DNA from: UBA2136 sp963974105
GTDB taxonomy: Bacteria; Pseudomonadota; Alphaproteobacteria; UBA2136
Reading direction: 5' to 3'
Assembly (NCBI GenBank): GCA_963974105.1
Contig: CAXBBG010000003.1
Location: 1 to 64,000 of the forward strand
DNA length: 64,000 nucleotides
Part shown: positions 62,508-64,000 of the stretch, piece after piece
How positions within the stretch are numbered: position 1 is the first letter of the stretch
How the letters are laid out: every line of letters begins with the position of its first letter
Notes under the pieces: generated by a model
What the model saw: the letters and a program-made list of their open reading frames with translations, nothing else
Database searches by the model: none
Told to the model about the DNA's origin: nothing
Position numbers and translations under genes: made by a program

Positions 62508-63845
62508 TTAAACGGCGGCAGAATGTTTTGCCTTACCGCTTTCTAAATAACTATCGTAACATGAAGCGATAAGCCTTACATAGGGCTGACCTTCTTTTGT
62601 TATCTCTATACAGTCACCAGACATCTTAACAATGCCAGTAGGTATATACTCTTCTACCTTTGCACTATCAAACGCTAAAGATTCAATATCAACCCCATGA
62701 GCGTTACACACGTCTTTAAGGTTAACAGATAAAGTACACATAAGACTTCCTATAATATCTGCTCTTAGTTTGTCTGCCGCATTCAGCTCTACCCCCTTAT
62801 TGGTGGCATACCCTGTTTTATGGACAGCGTCATTATAATCTTTAACCGATGTATGGTTTTGTATATAGGCATTTGGCAACTTCCCTATGGCTGAAGCACC
62901 AAAGGCAATAAGTGTTTGCGCCCTATCTACTGTATAACCTTGGAAGTTTCTATTGAGCGTTCCCTCTTTCCAATGGATAGCCATTTCGTCTGTTGGTAAA
63001 GCAAAGTGGTCTAAGCCTATTTGAACATATCCAGCACTCACAAGTTCTCTTGTAGCTCTCTCTACCAATACCAAACGCTCTTCCGTTGTTGGAAGATGGT
63101 GCCTTTCAAGTAACAGCTGATGCTTCTTCATCCACGGCACATGCGCATAACCAAATAAAGCAATGCGGTCTGGCATAAGAGACTTTGTCTTTTCGACTGT
63201 ATCTATAATTGTTTCTTCTGTTTGCAGCGGCAGACCATAAATAAGGTCAAAGTTAACGCTGCTTACCCCTACTGCACGCAATGACTCAACCACGCGCTTT
63301 GTCATGTTATATGGTTGAATGCGGTTAATGGCCTCTTGCACGCCTGCGTCAAAGTCTTGCACACCAAAACTTGCCCTATTCACACCACATGCCCCTAAAG
63401 TTTCTACCATGTCATCTGTTAGAGTACGTGGATCTATCTCTACGGCTATCTCTGCACCTGTAAGCACATCAAAAGAAGACATGATCTTATCGGATATACG
63501 CTTAAAGTCGGGTGGTGTTAATTTTGTAGGCGTGCCCCCACCCCATGCAATATGAGATACTTTCATTTTAGCTGGCAATGATGCAACCACAGAGTCTATC
63601 TCTTTTATAACATGGTCAACATAGCTTTCTATTGGCGCATACTTACTGGTTATTTTGGTATTACACCCACAATACCAACAAAGCTGCTCACAAAAAGGGA
63701 TATGCACATATAATGAAACAGGGATATCTTTGTCTATACTTTGAAGCCATTTGCTATACTCGCCTGCGCCCATAACACCAAAATGCGGCGCCGTTGGGTA
63801 ACTTGTATAACGTGGAACTTGTTTCATTGCTAAATGCTTCATCAA
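62508..63845 (-). CDS. hemN: Oxygen-independent coproporphyrinogen III oxidase
   Basis: A 445-residue radical SAM enzyme that converts coproporphyrinogen III to protoporphyrinogen IX without oxygen, in heme synthesis. The [4Fe-4S] ligands are C52-x3-C56-x2-C59 (FCEQLCWYCGC) with the additional C61 typical of HemN. The N-terminal RYTSYPTAPHF block also marks true HemN rather than HemW. AAGGTGATTG precedes the ATG. A dyad at 63857-63883 may control it. Confidence 0.95.
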   Translation of the reverse strand: MMKHLAMKQVPRYTSYPTAPHFGVMGAGEYSKWLQSIDKDIPVSLYVHIPFCEQLCWYCGCNTKITSKYAPIESYVDHVIKEIDSVVASLPAKMKVSHIAWGGGTPTKLTPPDFKRISDKIMSSFDVLTGAEIAVEIDPRTLTDDMVETLGACGVNRASFGVQDFDAGVQEAINRIQPYNMTKRVVESLRAVGVSSVNFDLIYGLPLQTEETIIDTVEKTKSLMPDRIALFGYAHVPWMKKHQLLLERHHLPTTEERLVLVERATRELVSAGYVQIGLDHFALPTDEMAIHWKEGTLNRNFQGYTVDRAQTLIAFGASAIGKLPNAYIQNHTSVKDYNDAVHKTGYATNKGVELNAADKLRADIIGSLMCTLSVNLKDVCNAHGVDIESLAFDSAKVEEYIPTGIVKMSGDCIEITKEGQPYVRLIASCYDSYLESGKAKHSAAV

Positions 63846-63856
63846 TCACCTTTTAT

Positions 63857-63883
63857 ATTAACCATATAATATTTGTGGTTAAT
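63857..63883. promoter_or_regulatory. Dyad operator candidate upstream of hemN
   Basis: ATTAACCA (63857-63864) and TGGTTAAT (63876-63883) form a perfect 8-bp inverted repeat with an 11-bp spacer containing TATAAT. The centre-to-centre distance of 19 bp would suit a dimeric regulator. It does not match the standard FNR box. Confidence 0.5.
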
Positions 63884-64000
63884 GTAGCATGGACACCTGC
63901 AAAGCCAAAACAAAAAAGAGAAACAAAGGGGAAAACCTTAAAAAAGCATTACCCGAAAAACTTAGGGCACCTTTTGGTTTGCCAATGCGGGCAGTTGAAG

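Overview
The window is low-GC bacterial DNA from an alphaproteobacterium, as judged by gene order. A complete 14-subunit NADH:quinone oxidoreductase operon (nuoA to nuoN) runs straight into birA, coaX and the RNase J gene, an arrangement typical of Alphaproteobacteria. The genus cannot be named from the sequence alone. Complex I, an oxygen-independent coproporphyrinogen oxidase (hemN) and a giant secreted RTX adhesin suggest a respiring aquatic organism that also meets low oxygen.

Layout. 1-3319: 3' part of a very large RTX adhesin with tandem cadherin/VCBS-like repeats and a VWA domain set between RTX blocks. 3377-21130 (all minus): rnj, coaX, birA and nuoN-M-L-K-J-I-H-G-F-E-D-C-B-A, tightly packed. 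21263-24096: ordinary small genes (class-IV aminotransferase, secreted sensor-like protein, pterin dehydratase, cytidine-deaminase-like enzyme, DUF2892 protein). 24379-58787: an integrated mobilizable island of about 34.4 kb. 58847-63845: cinA-like gene, ruvB, ruvA, an unknown gene and hemN.

The island is the most informative part. Its integrase gene lies just inside the left end, beside the 3' half of a tRNA gene. The 5' half of the same tRNA lies at the right end. The two halves share the 9-bp core GATTTTAAG and rebuild a 77-nt tRNA with a perfect acceptor stem. Insertion therefore cut a tRNA gene in its anticodon arm. About 125 bp inside the right end the island carries its own intact copy of that tRNA, with a different but internally complementary acceptor stem and its own terminator. 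The tRNA is unusual in itself: anticodon UAA (Leu) but a short variable loop.

Island cargo. (a) A copper/silver-type module: TolC-like protein, CusB-like adaptor, CusA-like RND pump with the three methionines known from CusA, CusF-like chaperone, a Cu/Zn permease and several small Met/His/Cys-rich proteins. It is next to a cnrYXH-like anti-sigma/sensor/ECF-sigma cassette, and three copies of a shared promoter-like motif (GAGGGRT-N14-CGTAT) precede its transcription units. (b) A HupE-containing membrane-protein operon. (c) A CzcB/CzcA pair. (d) ardA. (e) A MerR-regulated MerC-type operon without a reductase. (f) A transfer module: a 21-bp-period iteron array, an RP4-like nic sequence, mobC and relaxase, followed by decayed virB11 and virD4. 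(g) A defence block: Hachiman hamA/hamB, a TIR-domain protein and a CoiA-like nuclease. Four island genes show apparent one-base frameshifts in homopolymers, while the 14-gene nuo operon shows none. Either the island is decaying or the assembly has errors there; raw reads would decide.
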